64,000 nt of DNA from Sebastes aleutianus (GCA_916700875.1 CAKAKS010000032.1:22187629-22251628); one strand, 5' to 3'; counted from the stretch's first letter, positions 49,886-63,370 are shown. Notes: generated by a model not told the origin, from the letters alone. Translations and numbers: made by a program.

Positions 49886-49899
49886 GTTGCTATAGCAAC
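49886..49899. promoter_or_regulatory. Palindromic X-box-like motif (RFX type)
   Basis: GTTGCTATAGCAAC is a perfect 14-base palindrome, one symmetric change from the classic RFX X-box GTTGCCATGGCAAC. An ATTGGCTGAG (CCAAT-type) box follows about 40 bases later. This fits a regulatory element in the stag1 upstream intron. Confidence 0.5.
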
Positions 49900-50344
49900 T
49901 GGTGTGGGTCATAAGCCCGGCGGTGACGGCATATTTGATTGGCTGAGTGGAGACAGGAGGGACTACAGTGAGGGGTGGTGGTGGTGGTGGGGGGGGAGCA
50001 GAACAGAGCGGGACCAGTTACAGATCCAATCAGCGCTCCATGAACTGACTAACAGACTCTTCCAGGACTCCTGGTGAAAAGTTATTGTTAGATTAGTTTC
50101 TCTCTCCCTGAGACAACTCTGTTGATGACCACATACATTCGTCACATAGCTAGCTAAGATAACGATGTAGTAGCATAATCTGTGGAAAGATATTGATGGG
50201 TAAAAGTGTCAAATAAAAGCATGGATATATTAAGAAGTAGTCCCCAACTGCTGACTTCTCAGATCATTGTGCACACTAACACTGCTTTGTCTCAAAATGT
50301 TGAGGTCAGAAATTTGGTTTGATTAGATTGGAAGTCCCACCTTA

Positions 50345-51010
50345 TAGGGTGCTTTGAAGTGGGGTTGTATGAGGTACTTATCCATAGTCAGTGTATTACC
50401 TGCAGTAAATGACGGTCGGCAGGCCTCCAGTTTTGAGAAGCAGACAGGAGTACCAGCATGGAAGCAAAGCGATGTACTGCTGTGGACGAGGCCGGCAGCA
50501 AAATGTATTTTAGCCACCTAAAAGGAAGGACCATCTAAAAAAATCAGTTTAAGTGTATGCTATATTTAGCATATTTTCACTCACCCTTTCCGACAGAGAA
50601 CTGAAGCCATTGTATCCATCTATGCTCTCGCCAAAGCCACCAGTCTCCATTGAAAAAAACCTGTGATTTTACCTCGCAGAACACAGGGGTTGCTGGTCTT
50701 CCACTGCCTCGATTGGTTAGTTTGTTTGTGTTATTGTGTGACTTTGTTGAATCCGAACTAACCGAAGTCACACAATAACACAAACAAACTAACTGAACAA
50801 GGCAGCGGTAGACCAGCAACTCCCATGTTCTGCCAGGTAAAATTACTTTTTTTTTCAATGGAGTCTGGTGGCTTTGGCGGGAGCATAGATAACAACTTAA
50901 GTTCCCCGTCGAAAACATAGACTGTATAGCTGTCTCATGGCAAGGTAAATTGGCACTGACTAAAGATGAGTACCTCATACAACCCCACTTCAAAACACCT
51001 GAAATATCCC
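50345..51010. mobile_element. Large fold-back (palindromic) transposon
   Basis: The outer arms are inverted copies: GCTTTGAAGTGGGGTTGTAT near 50350 and its complement near 50979. An inner inverted pair of about 28 bases, GTTAGTTTGTTTGTGTTATT (50716 on) and its complement near 50770, sits at the centre. Arms around 50580-50715 and 50805-50910 also pair. Well over half of the length is self-complementary. No frame for a transposase. The family looks common in fish. Confidence 0.85.
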
Positions 51011-51849
51011 TTTAAGACTGCGTTCGAAATGGCGTCAACGCAACGCAGTGTCGTCCAGCAAAACAGTTTAATCTGGCCATACTTTTGCCTGAACATAACG
51101 TGACCAACGTCATTACCCAAAGCCCTGCGTTGACCAATCAAAGATGTGCAAGTGCACATTCCTGGTAAATTACTTTGCAAGTTAAACAGTGTATATTATA
51201 AACTGATAAGCCTTCAAACTCATTGATCTATTGCTCAAACTGGGCTTCCTGGGTTGTACTCACTGGTACCTGAAACAACACACCCTCAACAATACAGCTC
51301 CTTGCATTTTTTAACACTGTTACTGTTACACCCCCGAAGGCCACATGCAGACAGAAAACAGCACTGTGTTAATGAAAAAACAACACAGCCCCCTCATTCA
51401 TTTCAACCAGGCCTCGGCGCTGAGGGATCTGGCAAGAAAACAAAAAAAACAAAAAAACAGGGTTGCCCAATTAAAAAGTTTAACCACAACATAATGCAGC
51501 ATCATCAAGAAAAGCGCTGCGTTTGTCATTTGAATATTTCTACTGTTGTGATAGTCGTGACAAGAGAATAAAATAATGGTCACAGTAATATCTTTATAGA
51601 GTTGTAAATCCATTCTTATAGTAGCAGTGGGCCAAAATCTTCTATCGATTTATAATTTAGTGCAAAATGAACATAAGAGTTTCAAGTGAAATTATAAAGA
51701 AAAGAAATGAATGAATATTTCCAGCTATACAGTGACTATGCTTACATGCATGCACACAAATACAGAGTAATCAGATTTGACAATAGTTTGATTTAGCTGA
51801 GTTTGATCAGATTTTCAGAGAAAATTTGAGTTAGTATGTGCCAATTATC

Positions 51850-51960
51850 AATTTAGACAACGCAATTGTGTATCATGATATCTTGATATATGATTTCATC
51901 ACAATACGATTCCATTGAAAGACGATAAATGATCATACTGAATTATAGCCCAGCCCTATG
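51850..51960. repeat. Short repeat fragment
   Basis: 'gtatcatgatatcttgatatatg...cacaatacgattccattgaaa' resembles the 'cacgatatgatattatgatacaa...atacgatcttattgaaa' stretch at 41293-41345, a dispersed fish repeat. Confidence 0.45.
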
Positions 51961-53199
51961 TTATGTAAGGGATAATGTACAGCGAGCCGGTTATTCTTCA
52001 GGGCAATGCAACATCCCGCCGCATCAGCCGATCTGGGTTTATTTCACAACAATGACCTGCTAGCTGTACATTATCCTGATTATTACACGGCTACTTACTT
52101 AAAGAATCAATAATTTGACAAAAAAATGGTCCTCCAGAGTCAGACTTCAGAACTGTGCCCATAGCAACAGTCTGTTACACGTAGCAACGGTCTATATAAA
52201 GAAATAACAAACTGCCGTAATTGACCTATCAGTATCGAGTATTCAACAAAGCCGTGTAATAAAGTATTATAACATTTGACAAGCCTTACAACTACTGGAT
52301 CTGTTACTCAACCTGGCCTTCCCGGAAACAACAGCCGTCACCAACACAGCACTTTGTGTTTTTTTCCAGTGCATTACTGATTCCTGGACGCCTTCTGAGT
52401 CAGGGTGTTTCAGTGGCTAAATGAATAAGCTCAATGGGTGATACCAGAAGGAGAAAAAGTTGTTGATAGGATAGTGCAGCCAACACGAGGCAAGTTGAAA
52501 ACAGGCTTAATAATTGTTACTGCAACGATGCCAAACTTCTGTCATCAGGCTATATCGTTAAGCTAATTATAGAGTGTAAACAGAATTACGTTGGGTATGG
52601 TGAATGCGTGACACACAACCTGATATTGTATGACACATCCAGCTACAGTGATGCATTGGCGCTATCACAATAGACGGGCGAAATCCTATTCAAAGTAATA
52701 AATCAATTCTAGTGCTGAAGGCTTCTATGGTGAGACAGTCAAAACACCTTGACAGAGAAGCATAAATCTGGTTTCACAAAGTGCCTCTCACCAAAGCGAG
52801 TGTCTTTCATGATCACTTCACGCCCTTCAACTGTGAAAGAGATTTATTTTTTGGTTGTGTAGAATAATCTGGTTTTATTGTTTAAACTCCTGCCTCAAGG
52901 CAAAAATAGAAACAACAGCAATCTCATACCAATTAGCACTAGCATTAGACAAATCCACTAACTAAAATAACAGCAACACTGTTATGGAAACAATAACAAT
53001 GAAGATGGTCACAAAAATAGCCTACAGCTTATTATTATGTGTTATTTCACTGATGCCCAAAAGGAAATCTCTCTTCCTCCTTCTAAACGGAGATCAGAGA
53101 GTGCAGGGTCAAATCACACTACAGAGCTGCTGGCAATGATTCAACATCACTTGTTACGGTGACACTTCAGCAAGGTGGATGCCAGTATCCATGGGGGCC

Positions 53200-53805
53200 C
53201 GACACTTCTCCTACCTTCATATAAATGCTTGCAAAATGGCTAAAGATTTTCCGATACCATTTTTTCCTTTCCAACACTGAGTACCGATACGATACCAGCA
53301 TGATAAAAAATATATATATATAGTTATTATTATTTAACAGCCGTTTACTACTGACCATGTATGAATGTGATATGATTACTATCTTTGTTGTATGGCCTGG
53401 CTCAGGTTAAAACCTTATGTAAAGCAGATTTCCCACTGTGAAATATTGCCAAATGGCTGACATTTTCCTCACTCTGACTACCGTTACGCTCTCCACTAGC
53501 ACCGCACTGTTGTTGTTTGCTAATGTCACGAAACAAACTACCTGCAACCAGTTCTTCTTCGCTGCTCTAAGACAGTAGTTGCCAGTGGGCGACAGCACAG
53601 TGAAGACTACTGTTTTGGAGCGGCGAAGAAGAACTGACTTCCGGTTAAACAAAAAAAAAAAGTTTTAGTTTTTTTTTCTGGGTTAATAAATGATGGTATT
53701 GGATTGGTGCATAGACTGGCGTACTTGCCAATCCAGAATTTTGGGCAGCATCGGACGCATTTCTGATACTGGTATCGGTATCAGAACAACTCTAAATATG
53801 ACATG
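53200..53805. repeat. hAT-like repeat with GATACCGATACC end
   Basis: Right end '...ctgatactggtatcggtatcagaacaactcta', complement TAGAGTTGTTCTGATACCGA, which has hAT-like terminal form. 'gagtaccgatacgatacc' near the left may belong to the other end. 'agttcttcttcgc' (about 53550) and 'gcgaagaagaact' (about 53622) are internal inverted copies. The left boundary is uncertain. Confidence 0.55.
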
Positions 53806-55449
53806 ATAATGTGCACATATAACGGGTGGATATGCAGCACTGACGTGCAATACTCTAAGCACATCTCTGACACTGAGTTGCGCTTGCTATTGTGCAATCT
53901 TTCCCATTAATTATTTAAAGCATTTAAAGCGCCACAAAGATGATTTAACAGGTGATAACTAGAAAGGCGATGGTTGCTTTCCCTCGCATTATACTGGAAA
54001 TATCTGATCATGCAAACTGAGCTAACACACACACACACCTTCCGTGCTGTTGGGGTCCCTGCTGGCCGATTCTTCAGACAACTATAACCTGAACTGCATC
54101 TGCTATAATTGGCCATTATCTCTGGAGACGGAGTGTAAGCAAGCCCTCGTTTCGAACACTGTGTGGATACAATTGTGCAACGTTTGAGATGGAAAAACAC
54201 AAGACTGGATTCACCACTAATAACACCAGGAGGGAAAAAGCAAAGACTTTAAATAAAGGATGGTTGCTCAGATACTATACATGTCCCACTGTATGTGTTG
54301 CCATCGATATAACCGATCGAGACTCAAGTGCTATTTCTGTCTCGACAGTCAATATTTCAGGATATGAGACAGTGGTGCTACTGTACACTGGTGGGTGGGT
54401 ATTAACACTTCCCACTGGGCTTACCTATGAGAGGAATATGTAAATGTATAAAATGGGATTAGGAGAGAACAAAGTAGAAAAGCAGACAAAAAAATCAACA
54501 AATAATGGGAAAGATGAACTGAAATATCTACTTTGGAGAAGAAAAAAATCCTTGTATAATGTGTTGGTCATATATATGGAAATGACTTGGAAATAATAAA
54601 AACTCAAGATAACCCGACAGAGATTAATGTATCCTCTTGCTGTAAAATCTACTAAGTCATATTAATTTGATTCGCTGCACTAGTGTGTAAAAGCCAAACA
54701 GAGAAGATGACTCGGAGTGTGTTTTATCACAGCAGTCACCATCTGTTTGCAAGTCAATACCTTTATTGTCATGTTAATTAGGCTACAATACATAATTAGC
54801 CTGTTTTTATAGTGTTTGTGTCGCCTCAGGTAGGTTGGCGGCGCAAAACAAAACATCAAAAGTGTGGTTGGTGCTGGTGAAAGAGATTCAAGCTCCACAA
54901 GAGGACTGCGTGTCAAGAGGATGGACTCCCAACAAGTTCACTACAAATGCAGGAAAAAGCGCATTGACTAACAAAACAAGTTCAGCAGAGACATTTCAGC
55001 ACTACTACTAAATTCAGCTTAGGAAATTGAAACTGAAGATGCACAAGTGAAATCTCTAAATAAGGTTCTGGGAATTACTTTCCCTGAAATCAAATGAAAT
55101 CCATCCAAGCTTCAGGGCAGCAGGGTAAGATGCGAGTACTCTCAAATGTCAGGATTTCTCCAGAATTTAACTTGATAGCTTCAAGAGCCAAAAGATAGTT
55201 CATAATAATTATATGAAATTGATGATCTGTGGTTCCAAATGACCCATTTCAGAACAATTTAGCATTTCCTTGGCAGCATCTCCAAAAGAGTCTTCCAGTG
55301 AAGCTGGGAGAATCAGGACATAGCAGATATTTGTGATATGGGTTTCCACATGACAAGAGTGTTACTAGCCACAGAGATACACTACATTTACTCAAACTGG
55401 GTCCCGTACAGAAACTGCTTGCTATCTTAAGCCCCAGATTTATTCATTT

Positions 55450-56000
55450 AAAGGGACAGCGTGTAGGATTTGGTGGCATCTAGTGGTGTGTTTGCAGATT
55501 GTAACCAACTGAGTACCCCGCCGGTCACTCCTCCCTTTACAAGACTGCGGTAACGTGAGCCGCCGAATTCAAAACCGTGGTAATGCCGTTTGCCTCGCTC
55601 AGAGGCCATCCCTACCATAATACCACTACTTTAGGAGTAACGGAAGTCAAACGGCGACTGGTTGTACCACGGTTTTGCACTCTGCGGCCCACGTTACCGC
55701 AGTTTCACAAGCATGTCGGAGAACTACGGTGGCCTTCAGGTAACATAAAAGGCGTGAAAGGCTCTTTCTCTGGAGCCAGTGTTTGGTTTGTCTGTTCTGG
55801 GCTACTGTAGAAACATGGAGGAGCAACATGGCAGACTCCGTGAAGAGGACCCCCTCATATGTAGATATGAAGAGCTCATTGTAAGCTAATGAAAACACAA
55901 CAATTCTTTGTTTCAGGTGATTATACACTAATGACAACAAAGTTATGAATATTATATTCTATTTCTGCTAATAGATCCCCAAAATGTTATACGCCCTGTA
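55450..56000. repeat. MITE-like repeat
   Basis: Starts AAAGGGACAGCGTGTAGGAT and ends near 'gttatacgccctgtaag', whose complement CTTACAGGGCGTATAAC is a diverged match to the start. 'tttggtggcatctagtggtg' is a phrase I know from many fish loci. It contains mirrored 'aaaccgtggtaatgccgtttg' and 'ggttgtaccacggttttgc' segments. Confidence 0.6.
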
Positions 56001-57844
56001 AGAGTTTACTAGACACTAGGGCAATGGATAAAAAAATAAAAACCCATACAACTAAGAGCATTTTGCCTTTATGCCTTCTACCACAATATCATGCATCATT
56101 ACCTCCAATGCTCAACATATCTGCAAAATAATTTTACTCTTAAGAGCAAGTGAAGAGCGCAGTCACACACTGATAACAAGACTGCATGCCACAGGGAGCG
56201 AGTTCCTCACTATCTCCTTAAATTCAGTTCAGCTATTCAAACAGATAGGCAAAAATGGTTCACTTTATAATGTGACATAAAGAAGATATTTAGGGAGGTG
56301 ACTCCAAACAAATATTAAGTATTAAAGCACAATTAATGTCCTTGAAAGAAACAAAAGCAGGGTAAGATTAAAAGACTATATCACTTAATGAACTGTTGAC
56401 AAGTCAGTGCTTAGTAGAGGCGGACTGAAGCAAACTAGAAGACACAGGGAAGATATTATTATCTCTTTATATTACAGCCACAGGCTCAGCACATGTACTG
56501 CTGCTCTGCAGAGCTCCAACTGACTGACACGAGCTGAAGCTGCTTAACTTTGTCCCTCCCGTCTCTTCACACTATAGCTGCTGACTTGAGCTGATGTTAC
56601 ATAGAGCTCAGGCTGAAGTGGATTAACTTTTAACACCTCTTTCTCTCCTTCTGTGTGGCTTCATTCACAAGTGGTGCCATAATTTGGCAGGCTCAATTAT
56701 TAAAAACTGATCGAACATTCTCTCTGCACACAAATGGATGTTTAACCCCTGCAAAGCACTCGTCCTTACAAGGTTGGTTTCCGTAGCAACATGCCCAGTA
56801 TAGGCCTAAAATAAAGTCATTATCTGCTCAACGGCCGTTTACCACTTTCATTATTTTCCCCAGAACGATTCATCTTTGACGCTTTTGGCTTGTGGAGAAT
56901 TTGACCCACATCAGCCTCAGCTGTTATCTGTAACTGTAAACCATGCTGCGTTATCTCCTGTCCTTCCCGGCAGACTCCTCAGTGTACTTTTACCACTACA
57001 CTCTGTGACAGCGTTAAGATGTTGAAAGGACGAAGAGGCAGAGTGAGGTGTCTCTGCTCTTCACTCATCTGTGGTTTATCCCTGAAGTGGTGTCAGGGGC
57101 GAACCCTGGGCACTCAAGGGCAGCGCACTAGTTTAACCCCGATGGATATAAATGGATTGTGAGGATAGAAAACGAGAGAGTCAATCCTCCAGACGGCAGG
57201 TCAATCCTCCAGACGACAGGTCAAAGCGACACAGTGCACCAAGAACTCAGCAAAGGACTCACACTGCTGTGACCCCTCTGACTGTATAATGTTTAAGTGT
57301 GTTTGAGTCAGAAAGAAAAGCAATTCATAAGCATGTGCATGAAACGGTGTGAAAAAAGTTTATCCTTAAATTGATTGATGACGTCTGTCAGAGTTGAATT
57401 AGCCGTTTCCTACGGATGCCAGAAGGGAGAAACCTTGAATATATAATCTATGTAAATGTCTAAACCACCAGACATTTTCAGTATGAGTTTGTAAAGTACA
57501 TCACAGCAGCTGAAAGTAAGACAAATAGCCCGCAATCAAGTCAGACAGCTGCATGTAGTTCTGAGCTGGAGAACAATTCAGGAGGAGTCAGTTCCCTCAC
57601 AGCTTACTCTGACAATGACCTGTGTTGATTTATAACTCTGTGGGAACTCTATTTCACTTCACACTTTTGATTCTTCAAAATTCGGTTACATCTCGCCAAT
57701 TCGTTTTTATTGTTTTAATGTTGTATTTGATACATATTTCAGCCTCTAATTATTGGGGTCCTGCAATATTTCCAGATGATGTAGGGTGTAGGGCCAGTCA
57801 AAGACCCAAAGCTAACTAACTTTTAAGGTTTAAAAAAGTTGTAC

Positions 57845-58250
57845 TTCTAACACGTTCTCATCCCAACTCTTCACATACTGACGCTTTGTCAGACCCTTCC
57901 GCGTCACTTTTTCCATCGCACAAGTTTTTACAGTGCAAATGTGACTTGACATTGTGAACACGGGACACGGGGAACGAACAGCTGGTTGTAAAGTGAAAGT
58001 GAAACTTGAAGCACGGGACACAAACAGCGGTCTCCTGGATGAAAGCCCTTTCGCTCTTTCAACTACGTCACCACAGCACTTTCCCTGTGCGTTTACGGTC
58101 GCTGCGGTGGATTTATGTTGTAGCCAATGGAAAGCCCAGTGCGTTTCCTACCACCGCGAAAGGGTGCCTTGTGCGATGGTATTGTACGCCGACGGCCATG
58201 ACAAAGCATCGGTATTTGACGCCCTGGGAATGAGAGCGGACTGGTACTGG
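57845..58250. repeat. Dispersed fish repeat
   Basis: Includes 'cacatactgacgctttgtcagaccctt' and 'gacaaagcatcggtatttgacgccctggga', which are partly inverted relatives (tgacgctttgtca / tgacaaagca). I recognise the phrases from other teleost loci. The open frame of 129 codons across it is not gene-like. Confidence 0.55.
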
Positions 58251-59694
58251 TACACATTATTGCTGAAATTAAGTTCAAGTTTAAATTTGACAAATTTACT
58301 TATCTCTTGCTCACAAAATTCAGCAAAGCAAACCAACAACTGACACATTTCGCCTTACAGTAAACTTTAATCTACTGTATCTGCTACTTAACAATCAAAC
58401 AATTTGTGGGCAAATCATTCCACCAGTTACAGGACAAACATTTAACTTCATCTGATCAAACATTTATTCATCAACAAAGAAAAATAATCTATTTAGAACC
58501 ATCTAATCAATAATTCAGTTTGATATTTCGTGATACTGATACAGGTGCAATTTGGTAGTAGAAAAGGACTGACTGAAAAAAGGATGCCTGTCCAATACCC
58601 AGCTCTAGTCAGGGACAATTGAGTAATTGTGCGTGATTGTTGACTGATCGATAAATACATCAAGCAGCCAAAGTAACCAAAGATGTGTCTGTGCGAGTGA
58701 CAGAATTTAATCAGGTTCATGTGCACAAAAGAAGAGAAAGCAATCAAAAACTGACAATCTAAAAAAAAATCAATTCTGACAGCTTCTAACAGCTACACTC
58801 AGACTGTATAATATGGATTTAATTCAATAAACTGGTCAGGGTCGTGTGCATTATGCCTGTAAGACTCAGTGAGAAGCTGTGAGCTGCTATGTAAATATAA
58901 TTAAGTGAAAAGCATTCACAGGAATAGCTTAACAGCACGGTGAATGGCAACCAGTGGTTGAAACTGACATATGATGTACTTCTATAATTAAATGTAATAG
59001 TATATTGCCTGTAATCACAAACCACTAGAGGAAAACTGGTAAATCTTAAGACTTTTCTGTTCTACAAATCACTGTGGCGACTGGCCAACATGCAGTCAGC
59101 AGTTCCACTCTGAATAAGCTGCTCAGTTTTTAACATTCTGGGGCTTCAGGGCCAACGAGGTCCATGCACCGGTACGATTAGTAAATCATGCCAACTTTAA
59201 ATATTTTATATTTCATCCCAGACCTTTCTGCTCGTCATGTCAAGCAACTGCTATGTTTTCTTACTGAAAATGTTTCAGCCAGGAGTCTTGCTGCATCAGA
59301 TAGGATATCGCTTACTCTACATGTTTGCATCTGATTGCAACAGACAAACTGTTCAGAGAGTTCAGATCTGCAAAATACATCAGAGAAAAAAGAGGGGAAA
59401 TCATAAAGAGGAACAAATACTAAGTCAGGCAGTATGTTGACATGCAGCCGGCTATTAACCACATACAGATAATACTGTGATTAAAGCCTTTACAGTTCAC
59501 ACACAGCAACCTGATTTCTCAAACAGCCTGACATTACATGATTTGTTGTTAATTGGGTAATGTCTGAAAGGTGTGGCAGTCTGCAGGAAATATCTTATTC
59601 ATACTTCATACTATTCATCTTTTTTTTTACGGTGATGAATATGCACAATACTTAAGGCAAACATAAGGCTTTTATTGTTGTCCATTAGAAAAAG

Positions 59695-60245
59695 TTGTGG
59701 ATAGTAGTTTGAACTTTTTGGCACCACTTCGGCCGAGGTTCCAAACGAGCTGAGCTGATACTAGAAGGTGGAGTTACAACACTGCAGACCACTGATTGGT
59801 CAGAAAGAAGCGACCTTCGTCGTTTTTAAATAGCCAAGCAAATAGCGCTGTAATGATCTGTAAAACTGAGTTTCTCCACAAAGAATAACACAAAAGCACC
59901 ACTTTAAATTTTGTTTTGCCAGAGATGTGCACATAAGTTTCTTGGAAATAAATCACAGAGTATCAAAAAGCATAAAAAATAACTAATCAACTAAAGAAAT
60001 CTTCGTCGACTAACCCCAAAACGACTGATTATGGACTTACCAACTAAGAGGGGACAGCACTACAAGCTACCGTCAATAGAGACCGCAATTTTTTTCATAA
60101 CTCAATCCAGATTTTTTTTAAATGCCAGTCCACAAAAATACGCTGTACACTTGACGAAGTGCAGATGTTCACGGTGATCAGAGAAAGGTTGGTACCAAAA
60201 GTGAGTTGAGTCGAGCAGAACCATGCAGTGGAAATGAGGCAAAAA
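59695..60245. repeat. MITE-like repeat
   Basis: Left part 'tttttggcaccacttcggccgaggttcc'; right part 'ggtaccaaaagtgagttgagtcgagcagaaccatgcagtggaaatgaggc'. GGCACCACTT and its partner GGTACCAAAAGTG form loosely inverted ends. Common in fish by recall. Confidence 0.5.
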
Positions 60246-61912
60246 ACAGGGGAATTGAATACACCAATTATAACAAGAATAGTGCCTTAATTTAATTATA
60301 ATAGATTTCACAGTGCAAATGAAGCAAACTGACTACGGGCACTTGTTCATTTACAGACAGGACTGATCAGCTTTAAGGCCAGCTCAAGTCATATTGTCAT
60401 GTAGGGCCTTGAGGTAAAGAGATCAGCTGCTGGTGTTCACAAGTACTACAACTTCCTTCAGACGTGGAGTACGTAACATTGCTGGCTTCATCTATCTGCT
60501 GTTTGTTTTACAATAGTAGAACAACAGTGCACTGAATATTAGGACATTAAAGTTGAGTTAATTCCTATTTGCTCACATGCTGTATGAAAAGCGTTTTGCC
60601 GGATCTTCATTTAATCATCTACGCAGTTTGCATGAATGAACATTGGAAATACATGGAGAGACTGTTAATCTGACGATTATTGTCAGAGGGTTTGTAACCT
60701 CTGGTCACACTGTGAGGGGAAAATAGTTTTTATAGACTGATCTAATATGAGAAGATTTATTAGTGATCTAAGAAGGCAGTATAAGACTCTCTCTGCATGT
60801 TTCACCTTGAGCTGCTGCAGCCTTTAAATGAATCCGATGGCATTCAATTCAGACTTGTGCCACTGCTCCGATGTCAATGTGTGAACTACAAATGGGAAAT
60901 TGGTTCAGATAATAAAAGGTCTGCTAGTCAGCGAAAACATTTGAGACAAAGGCAGTCGGGGAAGAAATATCAAGACAGATGAAAACCAAACAAGTAGAGA
61001 TACGCTGGAGGATCAGACAGCAGGGATCTGCCTGTGAAAAACAACAGAACAGAAACAGAAGATGACAACAGCAGGCAGTAACCTGCATGATCTGTACATG
61101 CTGCACCGATAACCAACAACAAACAGGAAGTTTCTTGTGACTCAGCAGACCAAAGGCATACATCACAACGCATACTAGCAATAGCTTTTACTTCATATGC
61201 ACTTCTTCTCAACCTTAACTGCATGACACCTCACATACGTTCTCAACAGTCTTTGTTGAATTAAGTCCTGTCAACTGCAGATGCATTCAATCTAGCACCT
61301 GCCGGCTCAAATGATCAAAATGGCAAAGAAGTCAACGCCTTTTCAACCCCAGACAAAATTTAAATATGTGCCCTTCACTTCTGCACAATTCAAAAACATG
61401 TACTGTAATTAAAACCAAGCCCCCAGAAAGAGCACTGGGCTTTGAAGCCAATAGTGGCCAAACCATGAAGTTACAACGTCCGGGTCCGTCATGTGATGCA
61501 GTTGGGCCTAAAAATACTTTTTCACAGATTTGCATTGGGAAAGAGACGTCTGTAAATCAGCGGATACTTTTAAGGTAAATCAACTTTCCAGGACGAACAT
61601 CATATTGTGTGCACTGATCCGCACAAGCACGACATCAACTACTCTACAACAGTGTGTAGCATAAGGGTGTCTCATTAAACTCGACAGTCTTCACATTAAA
61701 CAGTATTTTCTGCTACTTAAATCATCCTGCTTCTGCTCTCTCCTCATCCCCGACAAATATGTAACAATGAATTTGTTTATGGCCAGACGTGAGATGCTGG
61801 AGGTGGAGAATGTGTCATTACTAATCTTGAGGTGTCTCCTGCTAGGAGGGAAAAATATAGATGTACATGTTTGACCACTTAACAAAAACTAGGAACTTTA
61901 ACTGTGATTGCA

Positions 61913-62946
61913 CCAGAGCTGAAACAATTAGTAGATTAATTGATTACTTGATTGACAGAAAATTAATTGGCAACCAGTTTGATAACTGAATGTTCAACTA
62001 TGTTTTTGTATGATAGTAAACTGAATATATTTGGTTTTTGGACTGTCGTTTGGACAAAAAGATCATCAATTTAAAGCTGCAATAACAGTTTTCTTGGGGG
62101 AAGCAGAAACTATATTGATATACTATCACTATATGAAGTTGATATGCAAACGGTCGATTATTTACACATCCAGCAGATACGGAGCAACGTTAGCATTCGT
62201 TTGGAGTCGTGTTTGTGAGGAATCTAATGAGGAATGTAAGTCCAATATTTACTCTGTTTTAGCTCTTCTTTGGTCTCCACCATCTCCTGAGGGAAATATC
62301 TGTCTCTTTAGCTGCTAAAATTCTCCACTATGTTCAGCAAAAACATTGCTATGAGAGTAGATTATAGCACTTTAATTATGTCAGCTTCAGTTTCTTGTCT
62401 TTTTTAATAATTCATAGACCAAACTAGTTTGGTCAGTTTCGCTTAATTTTGCTTTCGATAGCCCGACACCCATTAACCGGTAAATAATTGGCTTTCAGCA
62501 AAAATAAGCAAAAATAAAAGATGCACTTTCCTTTTACAGTGCTCCTTTGACTCAATGAGCTTTGCTGTCGCATTTCGAAGCGCTATATCCACCCAATTAC
62601 AATGTTTTGTGTTGTGAATGTCTTGCCTTTTATTTTATTTTCTGTTGGCTTTGCTGAAATTTATTTCCATTTACAATACTCATTCGTCTGCTTTCTCGTC
62701 TGCTTTTTAATTTACTCTGTTTCGCACATGTATCGAGCCTGGCGCCGGAGCTTGCCGTGGTGCGTCCTGTCTGAACAGCTCAATTGGTTTACATGTAGAT
62801 GGTAAATTAACCTATAGATCGACATGCGTAACCGGTCAAAAATAGGGAGTTAACCGATTAACGGTTAACCGTTGACATCCCCAGACCAAACAATTAATTG
62901 AGAAAGTAATCGGCAGATTAACGATAATCCAAATTTGCAGCCCTAA
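61913..62946. mobile_element. hAT-like host element, interrupted by a younger insertion
   Basis: The left end AGAGCTGAAACAATTAGTAG and right end (complement TAGGGCTGCAAATTTGGATT) show related ends. AT-rich sub-terminal AATTAATTG/GATTAAT words occur on both sides. It is split by the insertion at 62425-62883. No target duplication found at its outer edges. Confidence 0.6.
62425..62883. mobile_element. Nested hAT-like insertion with 8-bp target duplication
   Basis: A 459-base insertion starting TAGTTTGGTCAG and ending CGTTGACATCCCCA. GACCAAAC flanks both sides (62417-62424 and 62884-62891), the 8-bp length typical of hAT. Sub-terminal 'ttaaccggtaa' and 'taaccgattaacggttaaccg' words occur near the ends. 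The terminal inverted repeats are diverged. No transposase. Confidence 0.75.
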
Positions 62947-63165
62947 TGAGCATGAAGTTAATTTGATCTTGTGATTTGAGGTCTGAGAAAATGTTTCCCG
63001 CCTCTGAATTATTTCATCTTTTTCCTTCCAGGGAGTGTGTAACCTCCTAACGATTATAAGTCCCGGCTTATAATCAAAGTCAAAACAAACAGCAGGAAAC
63101 TCATAAAACTCTAAACTACAATAAAGAAAGAATAAAAAGAACCAGCGAGCTCTCAAACCTCTCCA

Positions 63166-63370
63166 CAATGAAGGCCAACCAGAGCCTGACTTGTGAGCTT
63201 GAACCACAATCGGTCCCTCTGGGCCGCCGCTACGAGCTGAACCACCAAGACAATAATTGCACTTTATCATGCTGCCAGCCTCAGCCATGTATGCTGAGAC
63301 CAAAGAGCCTTGGCCTTATAATGTTGAACAGCCTTGAGGCCGACTGTGGCCGTCTGGTTTAACCAGATTA
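63166..63370. other. Candidate conserved non-coding element
   Basis: About 200 bases of balanced, non-repetitive composition in the middle of repeat-rich sequence, with words such as 'caataattgcactttatcatgc' and 'gttgaacagccttgaggccgac'. A 64-codon plus-strand frame lies here but has no domain. Judged only by appearance; conservation is untested. Confidence 0.25.

Noticed and set aside
49745..50077. 110-codon frame starting in the GT microsatellite
   Set aside because: The alternating Cys/Val start comes from (GT)n; the rest has no domain and overlaps a likely regulatory segment.
57954..58343. 129-codon plus-strand frame
   Set aside because: It lies across a dispersed repeat with inverted segments and no domain; the mirrored frames on the other strand are equally open.
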